Positions 1-6,843 of a DNA stretch of 13,567 nucleotides are shown in pieces. Under the pieces are notes generated by a model that worked only from the letters and a program-made list of their open reading frames with translations, did no database searches and was not told the origin of the DNA. The DNA comes from Gracilibacteraceae bacterium (GTDB lineage: Bacteria; Bacillota; Desulfitobacteriia; Desulfitobacteriales; Syntrophobotulaceae): assembly GCA_031274335.1 (NCBI GenBank), contig JAISQG010000096.1, positions 1 to 13,567 on the forward strand, given 5' to 3'. Positions within the stretch are counted from its first letter, which is position 1, and each line of letters begins with the position of its first letter. Both the position numbers and the translations under genes were made by a program.

Positions 1-28
1 GTGAACGAAATGTAATTGGGCGGCGGCC

Positions 29-105
29 GGGAGTAGGGAGTAGGGAGTAGTGGGTAGGGAGTAGGGAGTAGGGGTTAGGGAGTAGGGAGTAGTGGTTAGG
101 GAGTA
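29..105. repeat. G-rich heptanucleotide tandem array (GGGAGTA type)
   Basis: Eleven contiguous 7-base units are seen. Eight are GGGAGTA; the others are GTGGGTA (50-56), GGGGTTA (71-77) and GTGGTTA (92-98). The run of GGG triplets spaced by four bases fits the usual G-quadruplex pattern (GGG at 29, 36, 43 and 52). Unit 92-98 is a rotation of the reverse complement of CCACTAA, the unit of the array that follows, so the two arrays look like related families in opposite orientation. Every unit junction carries TAG, so all three forward frames are closed. No function is known from the sequence. Confidence 0.95.
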
Positions 106-121
106 GCTTCTAATCTAACAA

Positions 122-345
122 CCACTAAGCACTAACCACTAAGCACTAACCACTAAGCACTAACCACTAAGCACTAACCACTAACCACTAACCACTAACC
201 ACTAACCACTAAGCACTAACCACTAAGCACTAACCACTAAGCACTAACCACTAACCACTAACCACTAATCACTAATCACTAATCACTAATCACTAATCAC
301 TAACCACTAACCACTAACCACTAACCACTAACCACTAACCACACT
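122..345. repeat. CACTAA heptanucleotide minisatellite, 31 units, one variable position
   Basis: From 122 to 338 there are 31 uninterrupted units of NCACTAA, followed by a degenerate end to about 345. Six of the seven positions are identical in all 31 copies; only the first base changes. Read in order it is CGCGCGCG, CCCCC, GCGCG, CCC, TTTTT, CCCCC, so variants occur in blocks, as expected from slippage or unequal exchange. TAA stops fall in all three forward frames, and TAG stops in all three reverse frames. The array ends six bases before the ribosome binding site of the zinc-ribbon membrane protein gene, so it lies in that gene's leader or promoter region. Heptanucleotide short tandem repeats are known in other bacteria, notably cyanobacteria, but I do not recognise this one. 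Confidence 0.97.
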
Positions 346-366
346 AACAAAGGAGGGAGAAAATCA

Positions 367-1392
367 ATGAACGCGGGAGAACTTTACTCAAAGACCATGC
401 CCTTTGTGTGGGCCAAGCTGCTCTTGGGGCTTCTGACCGTCCTGATTTCGGCGGTGCTGTTCGGCATTTTGATGGGACTGGCCTGGCTCTTTAACAGCGG
501 AGAAGTCGGCATGGTCATGTTTGTTATCTGGCTGGGCGCGGTTGGCGTCGTGCGCTTTGTCATCATGCACTATATGGGCTACATGGTCAAGGCCGGGCAT
601 ATCGCGGTCATGGCCGAGGCCGTCACGACCGGGCGCGTCCCCGACAATCAAGTGGCTTACGGCAAGCAGATGGTCACGGAACGCTTCGTCACCGCCAATG
701 TTTACTTCGCCGTGGACAAACTGGTCACGGGCGCGGTGAAGCAGATTCAGCTCGGCATCGGCAAACTGGGGAACGCCCTCGACTTCATCCCCGGCATGAG
801 CGCCGTCAGCGGTCTCGCGCAGTATTTCATCGAGCTGTCGCTGGGCTACATCGACGAGTGCTGTTTGGGCTATACTTTTTACCAAAAAGAACAGGGCGCG
901 TTCAAAAGCGCGGCAGACGGCGTGGTGATTTACGCGCAGAACTGGAAAGCCCTCTTGGGCAGTGCCGCCAAGACGATGGCGATGGTGCTGCTCGGCATGG
1001 CGGGCATTATTCTCGTGCTGTTCGTCGTGCTGGCGTTGGTATTCAGGATATTCGCGTGGCCGGGCTGGATCGCGTTCGTCATCGCGATTCTGATCGCGCT
1101 GGCCATCAAGTTCGCATTCATCGACAGCTTCATACTCGCCAGGACGATGGCGGAGTACATGGGCATAGCGCCTACGGCGGTCATATCCTTTGACCTGTAC
1201 GGGAAGCTCTGCGGCCTGTCGGCGAAATTCAAAGAACTGTGGAACAAAGGACAACAGGAACAGCCCACCCCCGCTGGCGAAGCCGCCGCCGCGCAGGGTG
1301 CAACCGACGAAAAGCCTGTGTTCTGCGGCCATTGCGGGGCGAAGAACAAGCGCGGCGTGAAATTCTGCGGAGGCTGCGGCGCGGCGTTATGA
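367..1392 (+). CDS. Multi-pass membrane protein with C-terminal zinc ribbon
   Basis: Predicted 341-residue integral membrane protein of unknown function. Hydrophobic segments are visible at about residues 13-42, 47-72, 200-227 and 230-260. Between the second and third lies a long, mildly amphipathic region (about 75-195). A charged, Ala/Pro/Gln-rich linker (about 290-316) leads to a C-terminal zinc ribbon with Cys320, Cys323, Cys334 and Cys337 (CxxC-x10-CxxC), a motif common at one end of Firmicute membrane and stress proteins. The start is set by AGGAGG at 351-356, ten bases before ATG. The lipoprotein gene begins 25 bases after the stop, so the two are probably co-transcribed. No promoter is visible between the heptad array and the start, so transcription must begin within or upstream of the array. 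The call is secure as to architecture, not function. Confidence 0.85.
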   Translation: MNAGELYSKTMPFVWAKLLLGLLTVLISAVLFGILMGLAWLFNSGEVGMVMFVIWLGAVGVVRFVIMHYMGYMVKAGHIAVMAEAVTTGRVPDNQVAYGKQMVTERFVTANVYFAVDKLVTGAVKQIQLGIGKLGNALDFIPGMSAVSGLAQYFIELSLGYIDECCLGYTFYQKEQGAFKSAADGVVIYAQNWKALLGSAAKTMAMVLLGMAGIILVLFVVLALVFRIFAWPGWIAFVIAILIALAIKFAFIDSFILARTMAEYMGIAPTAVISFDLYGKLCGLSAKFKELWNKGQQEQPTPAGEAAAAQGATDEKPVFCGHCGAKNKRGVKFCGGCGAAL

Positions 1393-1417
1393 CGAACGAA
1401 CACGCGGGAGGACGTTT

Positions 1418-2479
1418 ATGAAGAAAACCACGGTAGCTATATTTATCACCATCATAACATTATCGCTTTTGGCCGGCTGCGGCGGGCAGTTCGGTCGAGC
1501 GGAACAAACCCCGCCGACCTCGGAGCAGACGGCATCGTCCGTTTCGACTTCGCCGGACCCGGAATCGACGAGCCCGGACGCGGCGGAACAGCCCGTAACC
1601 CTCTTCCTCCCCAACGCGGCAAGGGATGGTTTCGTCACTATGACCGCGCTCACGGACGGCACGGCGGCGCATATCTTGTCATTGCTGGTCACGGCGCAGG
1701 CTCTGCCGGAGGGCTGTGCCCTGCTTGATTTTGCCATAGACGGCAACGGAAGCGGCCACGCGGACATGAACGCCACCTACGGCCAGGCCGTCCGCGAAGG
1801 GACGACGGGAGAATATCTGCGCCTCGGCGCGGCGGTCAACACCTTGCTGATATTCTATGACTTGGAAGAAATCACGCTTACCATAGAGGGCGACACCCTC
1901 GAAACAGGGCATGAGATATATGACTACCCCCTGCGCTTCTTCGTAAACCAAACCGCCGACCTCGGCGGCGCGGAAACGACGCCGTCCCCGGAGCCGCCGC
2001 CCGCCGCTCCGGAACCCGCGCCGGAGGCGGACGGACTGACGGGAGCCGAATGGAATGACCTGTCCGGCGCGATAGGAGGCCTGCCCCGCAGCGACGCCGT
2101 GGACAACATCTGGCATCGCCTGTACGGGTATTGGACGGCGGCGGACAATCTGTTTGTCGGCTTTGTCTACCGGGATGGCATACCCTGTGTTACCTATGGC
2201 GTGTGGGAAACCGAGGGGCGCGGCTTCGGAGAGTTTGCGGGCGGCGTCCCCATGGGAGATTATGAGGCCGCGCTGACTGTTCGCTTCCCCGCAACCGAGG
2301 CCAACGAGATATACGACGCTCGCCCGGAATCCATGGTCACGGTGTTCATCGAGGTGAGCGGCCTCGACAACGACGGAAAAATCAATATCAAAATCAAAAG
2401 TCACGGCGACGGCGAATACTATACCTACGCTTACGGAGGCGCGACAAGCGAGGAAGCGTACAGGAGCGTACACCCGTGA
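1418..2479 (+). CDS. GerMN-domain lipoprotein
   Basis: Predicted 353-residue exported lipoprotein. The N-terminus has a Lys pair, a hydrophobic stretch and the lipobox LLAGC, with Cys21 as the lipidated residue. A Ser/Thr/Pro-rich tether (about 24-59) follows. Residues about 60-178 resemble a GerMN (sporulation/spore germination) domain: an opening VTLFLP strand, a central LLDFAID strand, and a helix with LGAAVNTLLIF followed by a strand carrying the ITLTIEGD motif. A Pro/Glu-rich linker (about 186-207) separates it from a C-terminal domain (about 208-353) that I do not recognise. The ATG is preceded by GGGAGG (1408-1413). GerMN domains occur in GerM and in many Firmicute envelope lipoproteins, so a direct germination role is not implied. 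The gene converges with the desulfurase gene, and I see no clear terminator in the 30-base gap. Confidence 0.8.
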   Translation: MKKTTVAIFITIITLSLLAGCGGQFGRAEQTPPTSEQTASSVSTSPDPESTSPDAAEQPVTLFLPNAARDGFVTMTALTDGTAAHILSLLVTAQALPEGCALLDFAIDGNGSGHADMNATYGQAVREGTTGEYLRLGAAVNTLLIFYDLEEITLTIEGDTLETGHEIYDYPLRFFVNQTADLGGAETTPSPEPPPAAPEPAPEADGLTGAEWNDLSGAIGGLPRSDAVDNIWHRLYGYWTAADNLFVGFVYRDGIPCVTYGVWETEGRGFGEFAGGVPMGDYEAALTVRFPATEANEIYDARPESMVTVFIEVSGLDNDGKINIKIKSHGDGEYYTYAYGGATSEEAYRSVHP

Positions 2480-2509
2480 ACGTCGGCGCATACAGGAAAA
2501 GGGGCGCAT

Positions 2510-3679
2510 TCAGCCGGGAAACCTGGCATCTCCCAGATCCAGAAAATCCCTGAGTGCGTCAATCAAGGCTTCAACTTCCTCCACGGTGTTTTGCCCGCAA
2601 AAACTGACCCGGAGAGCACTTGCGGTTTCTGTTGGCTGAAGGCCATAAGACTCCAGCACCTGAGGCCCTTTGTGCTCATAATTCGATTTGCAGGCAGCGC
2701 CGTTGGATACATATATGCCCCTGTTGCTGAGATGTTTGACCGAAATATCGCTGCCTATTCCCGGCAGCGAAAAATTCACGATATGAGGCGCCCCCCGGCG
2801 GCTGGAATTGATCACCGCCTCCGGCACCCGCTCCGCCAGCAGATCCAGGCAATAGTCCCTGAGCCGTGTCATCTGCGCCGTGTCGGCCGCCATGTTGGCC
2901 ATCGTAATCCGCACGGCCTCCCCAAACGCCGCGATCAGCGGCGCGCTCTCCGTCCCGGGCCTCAGTCCCCGTTCCTGGCCGCCGCCAAACTGCAGGGCAA
3001 ACATCTTGGTTTTTTTCTTGACATACAAAGCGCCGCAACCTTTGACGCCGTGAATCTTATGGGCGCTGACTGTAATCAAATCCGCCCCCAGATCCGCCGC
3101 CGTAAAGGGCAGCTTGCCAAAACCCTGCACGGCGTCACAGTGGAGGAGCGCCGGTGATTTTTTGCGGTCGATGAGCTCACGAATGGCGCGGATCGGGAAA
3201 ATAGTACCAATCTCGTTGTTGACCATCATCACGCTGACCAGCACTGTTTTTTCGCTGATAGCCGCCGCCATGGCCTCCATGTCCAATTCGCCGCCCTTCA
3301 CCGGGATATAGTCTATATGCCACCCCTGCCGCCGCCAAATGCGAATTGCCTTGGTCACGGCGGGATGCTCCACCGCCGTGGTGATAATGCGGCTGCCCTG
3401 CCGATCTCGGGCGGAGCAGCTGCCAAAAATCGCCAAATTGTCCGACTCGGTGCCGCCGGAGGTAAAATATATTTCATCCGGGCGCACTCCCAACGCCGCC
3501 GCCACCTGTTTTCGGGCCAGGGTGATCGCCGCTTTGCTTTCCCGCCCCAGCGAGTGCTGCGACGAGGGGTTGCCGTAGGCGTCCGTCATATGGCGCACAG
3601 CCAAGGCCACCGCTTCGGGATACGGTTTGGTAGTGGCGCTGTTATCCAGATAGATTATGCCTTTTTTTTCAGTTTGCAT
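2510..3679 (-). CDS. Cysteine desulfurase (NifS/IscS-like, class V aminotransferase fold)
   Basis: A 389-residue PLP enzyme predicted to remove sulfur from L-cysteine, leaving alanine and an enzyme persulfide. Family motifs are in order: YLDNSATT (10-17), GGTESDN (75-81), His105 (stacks on PLP), NNEIGT (154-159), HCDAVQ (180-185), the PLP-binding SAHKIHG with Lys208, GLRPGTES (238-245), and the catalytic-cysteine loop NGAACKSN with Cys330. Length is normal for the family. Its ATG lies inside the end of the upstream TetR gene (11-base overlap), so the two are almost certainly co-transcribed and probably translationally coupled. No IscU/NifU scaffold is next to it, so it is not a standard isc operon. 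It may supply sulfur for the Fe-S clusters, or for sulfuration of the Mo cofactor, of the divergent operon; that role is inferred from position only. Confidence 0.93.
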   Translation of the reverse strand: MQTEKKGIIYLDNSATTKPYPEAVALAVRHMTDAYGNPSSQHSLGRESKAAITLARKQVAAALGVRPDEIYFTSGGTESDNLAIFGSCSARDRQGSRIITTAVEHPAVTKAIRIWRRQGWHIDYIPVKGGELDMEAMAAAISEKTVLVSVMMVNNEIGTIFPIRAIRELIDRKKSPALLHCDAVQGFGKLPFTAADLGADLITVSAHKIHGVKGCGALYVKKKTKMFALQFGGGQERGLRPGTESAPLIAAFGEAVRITMANMAADTAQMTRLRDYCLDLLAERVPEAVINSSRRGAPHIVNFSLPGIGSDISVKHLSNRGIYVSNGAACKSNYEHKGPQVLESYGLQPTETASALRVSFCGQNTVEEVEALIDALRDFLDLGDARFPG

Positions 3680-4316
3680 ATTTTTCCACCATCATTTGCA
3701 TAAATTCATGGGACATGTTGCGAAATCGCTCATCGTTGCATCTCACATGATTTGGTGTATTATTACCCGTGGAATTGAGCAGCCAGCCGCAGCAACTATT
3801 CGTAAAATAATCCGCCAAAAATCGGATGGCCTCTATGGGCATCCGGCGCCGCCCCAGAAAATAAATGATGTCCTTCTCTATTTGCCGGGAATAAATGGCA
3901 TAAATATAACGAACCAGATTGTTCTGCCCGCCTATGTTCAAAACATTGGCATAGTATTTGTCGTTTTCAAACAGATAGCCGCCAAAAACATGCCAGAACA
4001 TGCCCAATTCCAAATTGTCCTGCGGGCTGCGCATATCCAGATAAAAGGGCTTGCTGTTATATTTTTCTTGCATCAGTCCGGTTTTACAAATCAATTTTTC
4101 TTCGGGGAAAACTTTCTTCAACCGGGTGCCCAGCTCTGACCGAAAAATCCAAACAACCAAATCCTCTTTGTCTAAAAAATGGTAATAGAAGGTGTTCTTA
4201 TTTATTTTGCTGGCAGCTATAATATCCTTAACGCTTATTTTATAGACAGGGTTCTTCATGGCGAGTTCTTTGAAGCAATCAGCAATCAAATTCTTGGTCA
4301 AAACAGCCTGGGCCAT
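3669..4316 (-). CDS. TetR/AcrR-family transcriptional regulator (Firmicutes-type C-terminus)
   Basis: Predicted 215-residue DNA-binding regulator. The N-terminal helix-turn-helix is recognisable at residues about 27-47, with ISVKDIIAAS followed by KNTFYYHF, the typical TetR recognition helix and Tyr-Tyr-His-Phe end, then DKEDLV. The C-terminal part resembles the TetR_C family of Firmicutes regulators such as DhaS, with the conserved pattern around NILNIGGQN-like and YIYAIYSRQIEKD. I chose ATG 4316, because GGGAGG lies eight bases upstream of it; an in-frame ATG at 4340 would add eight residues but lacks a good site. The gene overlaps the desulfurase and diverges from the MFS-led operon, the usual layout for a local regulator. 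Base composition is more AT-rich than its neighbours. The ligand is unknown. DhaS-type proteins can act as co-activators, so the sign of control is open. Confidence 0.85.
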   Translation of the reverse strand: MAQAVLTKNLIADCFKELAMKNPVYKISVKDIIAASKINKNTFYYHFLDKEDLVVWIFRSELGTRLKKVFPEEKLICKTGLMQEKYNSKPFYLDMRSPQDNLELGMFWHVFGGYLFENDKYYANVLNIGGQNNLVRYIYAIYSRQIEKDIIYFLGRRRMPIEAIRFLADYFTNSCCGWLLNSTGNNTPNHVRCNDERFRNMSHEFMQMMVEKYAN

Positions 4317-4386
4317 AAACACACCTCCCGCAGCGTTCAACAGCCAATCCTTTTCATGATAATATAAAACAGAAAATTTATAAATA

Positions 4387-4447
4387 GGCTGTTTTCAGAT
4401 TCTGGCTGTTTTTCAGCCAGCTTCTTGTTTTGTCTGAAATTTCAGCC
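4387..4447. promoter_or_regulatory. Candidate operator cluster (GGCTG/TTTCAG elements and palindromes)
   Basis: Three related elements lie in 61 bases between the divergent TetR and MFS genes. They are GGCTGTTTTCAG at 4387-4398, GGCTGTTTTTCAG at 4404-4416, and an inverted relative containing CTGAAATTTCAGCC at 4434-4447. Two perfect inverted repeats are embedded: CTGGCTG/CAGCCAG around TTTTT (4402-4420) and the 12-bp palindrome CTGAAATTTCAG (4434-4445). TetR dimers bind such palindromes, usually near their own gene, so this is the likely target of the adjacent regulator. That is inference; the sequence shows only the symmetry and repetition. Confidence 0.55.
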
Positions 4448-4489
4448 ATATCAGCAAATGTGACTATGCCTTTTCACTCTACCCGAATA

Positions 4490-4495
4490 TATAAT
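4490..4495 (+). promoter_or_regulatory. Possible -10 element for the MFS-led operon
   Basis: A perfect TATAAT is present, but no good TTGACA-like box lies 16-18 bases upstream. It sits downstream of the operator-like cluster, so an activator could compensate for the weak -35. Transcription starting near 4502 would give a leader of about 140 bases before the transporter start. Confidence 0.35.
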
Positions 4496-4575
4496 CGGTG
4501 TCAAGTACAAAGAACTCACAATGTACGGAACCACTGACAATGACAATCCAAACAAAGGAGGGTAGTGTCGCGCCT

Positions 4576-4606
4576 GAATCCGGGTGAATTGCGCGGAAGC
4601 GGATTC
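4576..4606 (+). other. Stem-loop in the leader of the transporter gene
   Basis: GAATCCG (4576-4582) and CGGATTC (4600-4606) form a perfect 7-bp stem around a 17-base loop. It lies just after an AAAGGAGG sequence (4555-4562) that precedes no recognised gene, and 20 bases before the real ribosome binding site. No known riboswitch class is recognised. A chance stem is possible. Confidence 0.3.
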
Positions 4607-4642
4607 GGAAGTTTCAAAAATTGAATAAAGGAGTTGTATGAA

Positions 4643-5902
4643 ATGAACAGCGAAAAGATCAGCGTTCGCCACTGGATTACCATTATTGCGTCCTTTTGCC
4701 TTTCCGCGTCTATTGCCTTTATTACCACGGGTTTCAGCTTTCTTATCGTTCCCGTCACCGGCGACTTGGGCTTCGAAGTGGCCAAATTTGCCCTGTATTT
4801 CACCTTTTTCATGGCCTTCGGCCTGATCGGACTGCCCTTATGGGCCAATATCTACAAACGCATCGGCGTAAAATGGGGCGTCGTCATCTCCGGCGCGCTC
4901 ACGACGGTCTTTGTTGTAGGATTGTCTTTCTGCCACAGTCTGCTGTCGTTTTATGTGATGGGCGCGGGGATTGGCCTGTCGTTCCAGGGAGCGACGGTTA
5001 TGCCGGCGGTCATTCTGATCAACACCTGGTTTATCAAGAAAAAAGGCATGATTCTAGGCATAGTCATGACCGGTTCCGGCGTGGGCGGCGCTGTCTTGAG
5101 TTACAATTTCCCGAAATTCTTAGTGACCAACACTTGGCAGAGCGCGTATCTGCTGCTGGCGGCATGTTTTTGCATCCTCTGTGTGCCGGTGGCTCTTTTT
5201 CTGATCAAAAACAAACCCGCGGACTGCGGTCTGCAAATGTATGGCTGGGAGGAAGCTCAGGCTGCGCAGGCGGCTCAGGGCGGAACCGGCGACGCTACCA
5301 AGCAGGAAGCCGCGGGCATCACTTTGAAAGAAGCCTGGAAAACACCCCATCTTTATCTATTGTACGGCGGGGTGTTTGTTTTGAGCGCCGTCATGTCCTT
5401 CAGCCAATATGTGCCGGCGCATCTGACGGCCATCGGCGTGGAGGTGCAAACCCTGGCTATCCTGACGACGATTCTGATGGTGGCCAACATTGTTTCCAAA
5501 ATTATCATGGGTACCTTGAATGACAGACTGGGTGTCAACACCACTTTGATTTTAGTGATGGCGCTGGGCCTGGCTTCGATGTTTTTCTTCCCCCGGGCCG
5601 GGATATTCGGCCTGGCCTTGATTGCCGTATGTTTGTTCCCCTTCGGAGCCTGTTTCAGCACGGTGCTGCCGCCGCTGCAGACGGGGGCTATTTTCGGCAA
5701 CAAGGATTATACAGCCATCTGGGGTATCATGGGCACGGCCAGCACTTTGGGCACAGCGGTGGGACCGCCGATTTGGGGAGCTATTTTTGACGCCAATAAG
5801 TCCTATGTTCCGGGCATGTATTTCAGCCCCATCCTGATTGTAATCGGCACGGTCATGTGCGTCGTTGCCGTCAAAACAAAAAGCAAATTATACCCGAAAT
5901 AA
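4643..5902 (+). CDS. MFS transporter, OFA-like (organic-anion type)
   Basis: Predicted 419-residue inner-membrane transporter of the major facilitator superfamily with about twelve hydrophobic segments. The two halves are joined by a hydrophilic loop at roughly residues 195-232, rich in Ala, Gln and Gly. The sequence resembles the oxalate/formate-antiporter-like group: an N-terminal WITIIASF segment, GLIGLPLWANIYKRIGVKWG between helices 2 and 3, and GSGVGGAVLS in helix 5. Such proteins often carry carboxylates or other small organic acids. I chose ATG 4643, with AAAGGAG at 4627-4633; an in-frame TTG at 4634 abuts that site and is too close to be used. ATG AAA TGA at 4638-4646 overlaps the start out of frame. 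The gene heads the operon, 42 bases before the anchor subunit, which suggests it imports that operon's substrate. Confidence 0.85.
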   Translation: MNSEKISVRHWITIIASFCLSASIAFITTGFSFLIVPVTGDLGFEVAKFALYFTFFMAFGLIGLPLWANIYKRIGVKWGVVISGALTTVFVVGLSFCHSLLSFYVMGAGIGLSFQGATVMPAVILINTWFIKKKGMILGIVMTGSGVGGAVLSYNFPKFLVTNTWQSAYLLLAACFCILCVPVALFLIKNKPADCGLQMYGWEEAQAAQAAQGGTGDATKQEAAGITLKEAWKTPHLYLLYGGVFVLSAVMSFSQYVPAHLTAIGVEVQTLAILTTILMVANIVSKIIMGTLNDRLGVNTTLILVMALGLASMFFFPRAGIFGLALIAVCLFPFGACFSTVLPPLQTGAIFGNKDYTAIWGIMGTASTLGTAVGPPIWGAIFDANKSYVPGMYFSPILIVIGTVMCVVAVKTKSKLYPK

Positions 5903-5944
5903 TTTCATTGCCAAAATTTGCCAAATTGGAAAGGAGAAAGAAAA

Positions 5945-6814
5945 ATGAATGAGTTTGCATTACAAATCGATTATAAGGAACAAAAAGAATGGTCAAAGCC
6001 GCCGATGTGGTTGGAAATGGCTTTGGGCGCTGTGAGCGGCGGCCTCTTCATTTTTTCGCTGGTTTTTGATTTTGCCCTGGGCGCCATCATAGCGCTGCTG
6101 ACTATGCTAATCGGGAAAGGAGGACTCTTGCTGGCGGATCTGGGCCGGCCGGAACGCTTTATCAAAGTGCTGGCCAGGCCGAAAGAATCTTGGATCAGCA
6201 AGGGGTCGTGGGGGCTTGTCCTCTTCGCGGCCGCGGCGGCCGCGGTGGTGGCGCCGCTGGTGATTCCCGGGTGGCCGGCGTGGGGGGCTGGTGTCGGGAA
6301 AATACTGGCGGCGACAGCCGGGGGGCTGGCCGCCTTTCTCATAGTATATGACGGACTGTTCCTGAGCGACTCCAAAGGCGTGTCCTTTTGGGACAACGGC
6401 GTTTTGCCGCTGGTCTTTGGTTTCAGCGCTCTGGTGGGTGGTCTGGGCGCCCTGATGGTGCTGGCGCCTATCGGCGGCATGGCCCTGAGTTCTTCCGTCC
6501 TGTCCGTGGCCAACAACTGTGTTCTCTTGGCGGCGGCGGCCAGCCTGTTCGCCTATATCAACTCGGCCGCTAACGGAGAAGGCGGGGCCAAGCGTTCCGC
6601 CGCGCGGGTGCTCAAAGGCGATCTGGCGCAGGTGTTCTGGGTGGGCACGGTCGGCGCCGGTTTGGGCGCTCCCCTCCTGATCAGCGCCATTGGCGCGGCT
6701 GGCGCTGCGGTGCCGGCGATTTGCTGGGCCGTATCCGGTCTCTTGGAAATTACCGGCGTAATCGCCACCCGTTATCTCATTCTGAACGCCGGCGTTTATT
6801 CACCGGTACTCTGA
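5945..6814 (+). CDS. NrfD/DmsC-like membrane anchor subunit of Mo oxidoreductase
   Basis: Predicted 289-residue polytopic membrane protein with about eight hydrophobic segments. It has the marks of the NrfD/PsrC/DmsC anchor family: a hydrophobic helix pair beginning at PPMWLEMALG (19-28), then GKGGLLLADLGRPERF (57-72) and SWISKGSW (82-89), where the conserved D-x-G-R-P motif sits near the quinone-binding region in characterised members. Its role would be to exchange electrons between the quinone pool and the ferredoxin subunit. Start at ATG 5945 is preceded by GGAAAGGAG; an upstream in-frame TTG at 5918 is less likely. The catalytic-subunit gene starts 29 bases after the stop. The gene precedes the catalytic and Fe-S genes, the reverse of the common A-B-C order. 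Confidence 0.88.
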   Translation: MNEFALQIDYKEQKEWSKPPMWLEMALGAVSGGLFIFSLVFDFALGAIIALLTMLIGKGGLLLADLGRPERFIKVLARPKESWISKGSWGLVLFAAAAAAVVAPLVIPGWPAWGAGVGKILAATAGGLAAFLIVYDGLFLSDSKGVSFWDNGVLPLVFGFSALVGGLGALMVLAPIGGMALSSSVLSVANNCVLLAAAASLFAYINSAANGEGGAKRSAARVLKGDLAQVFWVGTVGAGLGAPLLISAIGAAGAAVPAICWAVSGLLEITGVIATRYLILNAGVYSPVL

Positions 6815-6843
6815 GGAAACACGGAAAGGAAAGGAGATAAAAA

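Noticed and set aside
122..338. CRISPR array
   Set aside because: The units are contiguous 7-mers without spacers, and no cas gene is present.
388..1332. Long minus-strand open frame (314 codons) opposite the zinc-ribbon membrane protein
   Set aside because: Its translation is His/Arg/Asp/Gln-rich with no domain logic, it is the antisense shadow of a gene with a good start and clear membrane segments, and it lacks a ribosome binding site.
1679..2509. Minus-strand open frame of 276 codons opposite the GerMN lipoprotein
   Set aside because: It is Arg/Gly/Val-biased and antisense to a gene with a lipobox, a GerMN domain and a proper ribosome binding site.
2591..3157. Plus-strand open frames across the cysteine desulfurase gene
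   Set aside because: These are shadows; all catalytic motifs of the desulfurase read on the minus strand.
4521..4565. A 14-codon frame (ATG at 4521) ending at the AAAGGAGG site in the transporter leader
   Set aside because: It has no ribosome binding site or distinctive composition, and it is short enough to be chance.
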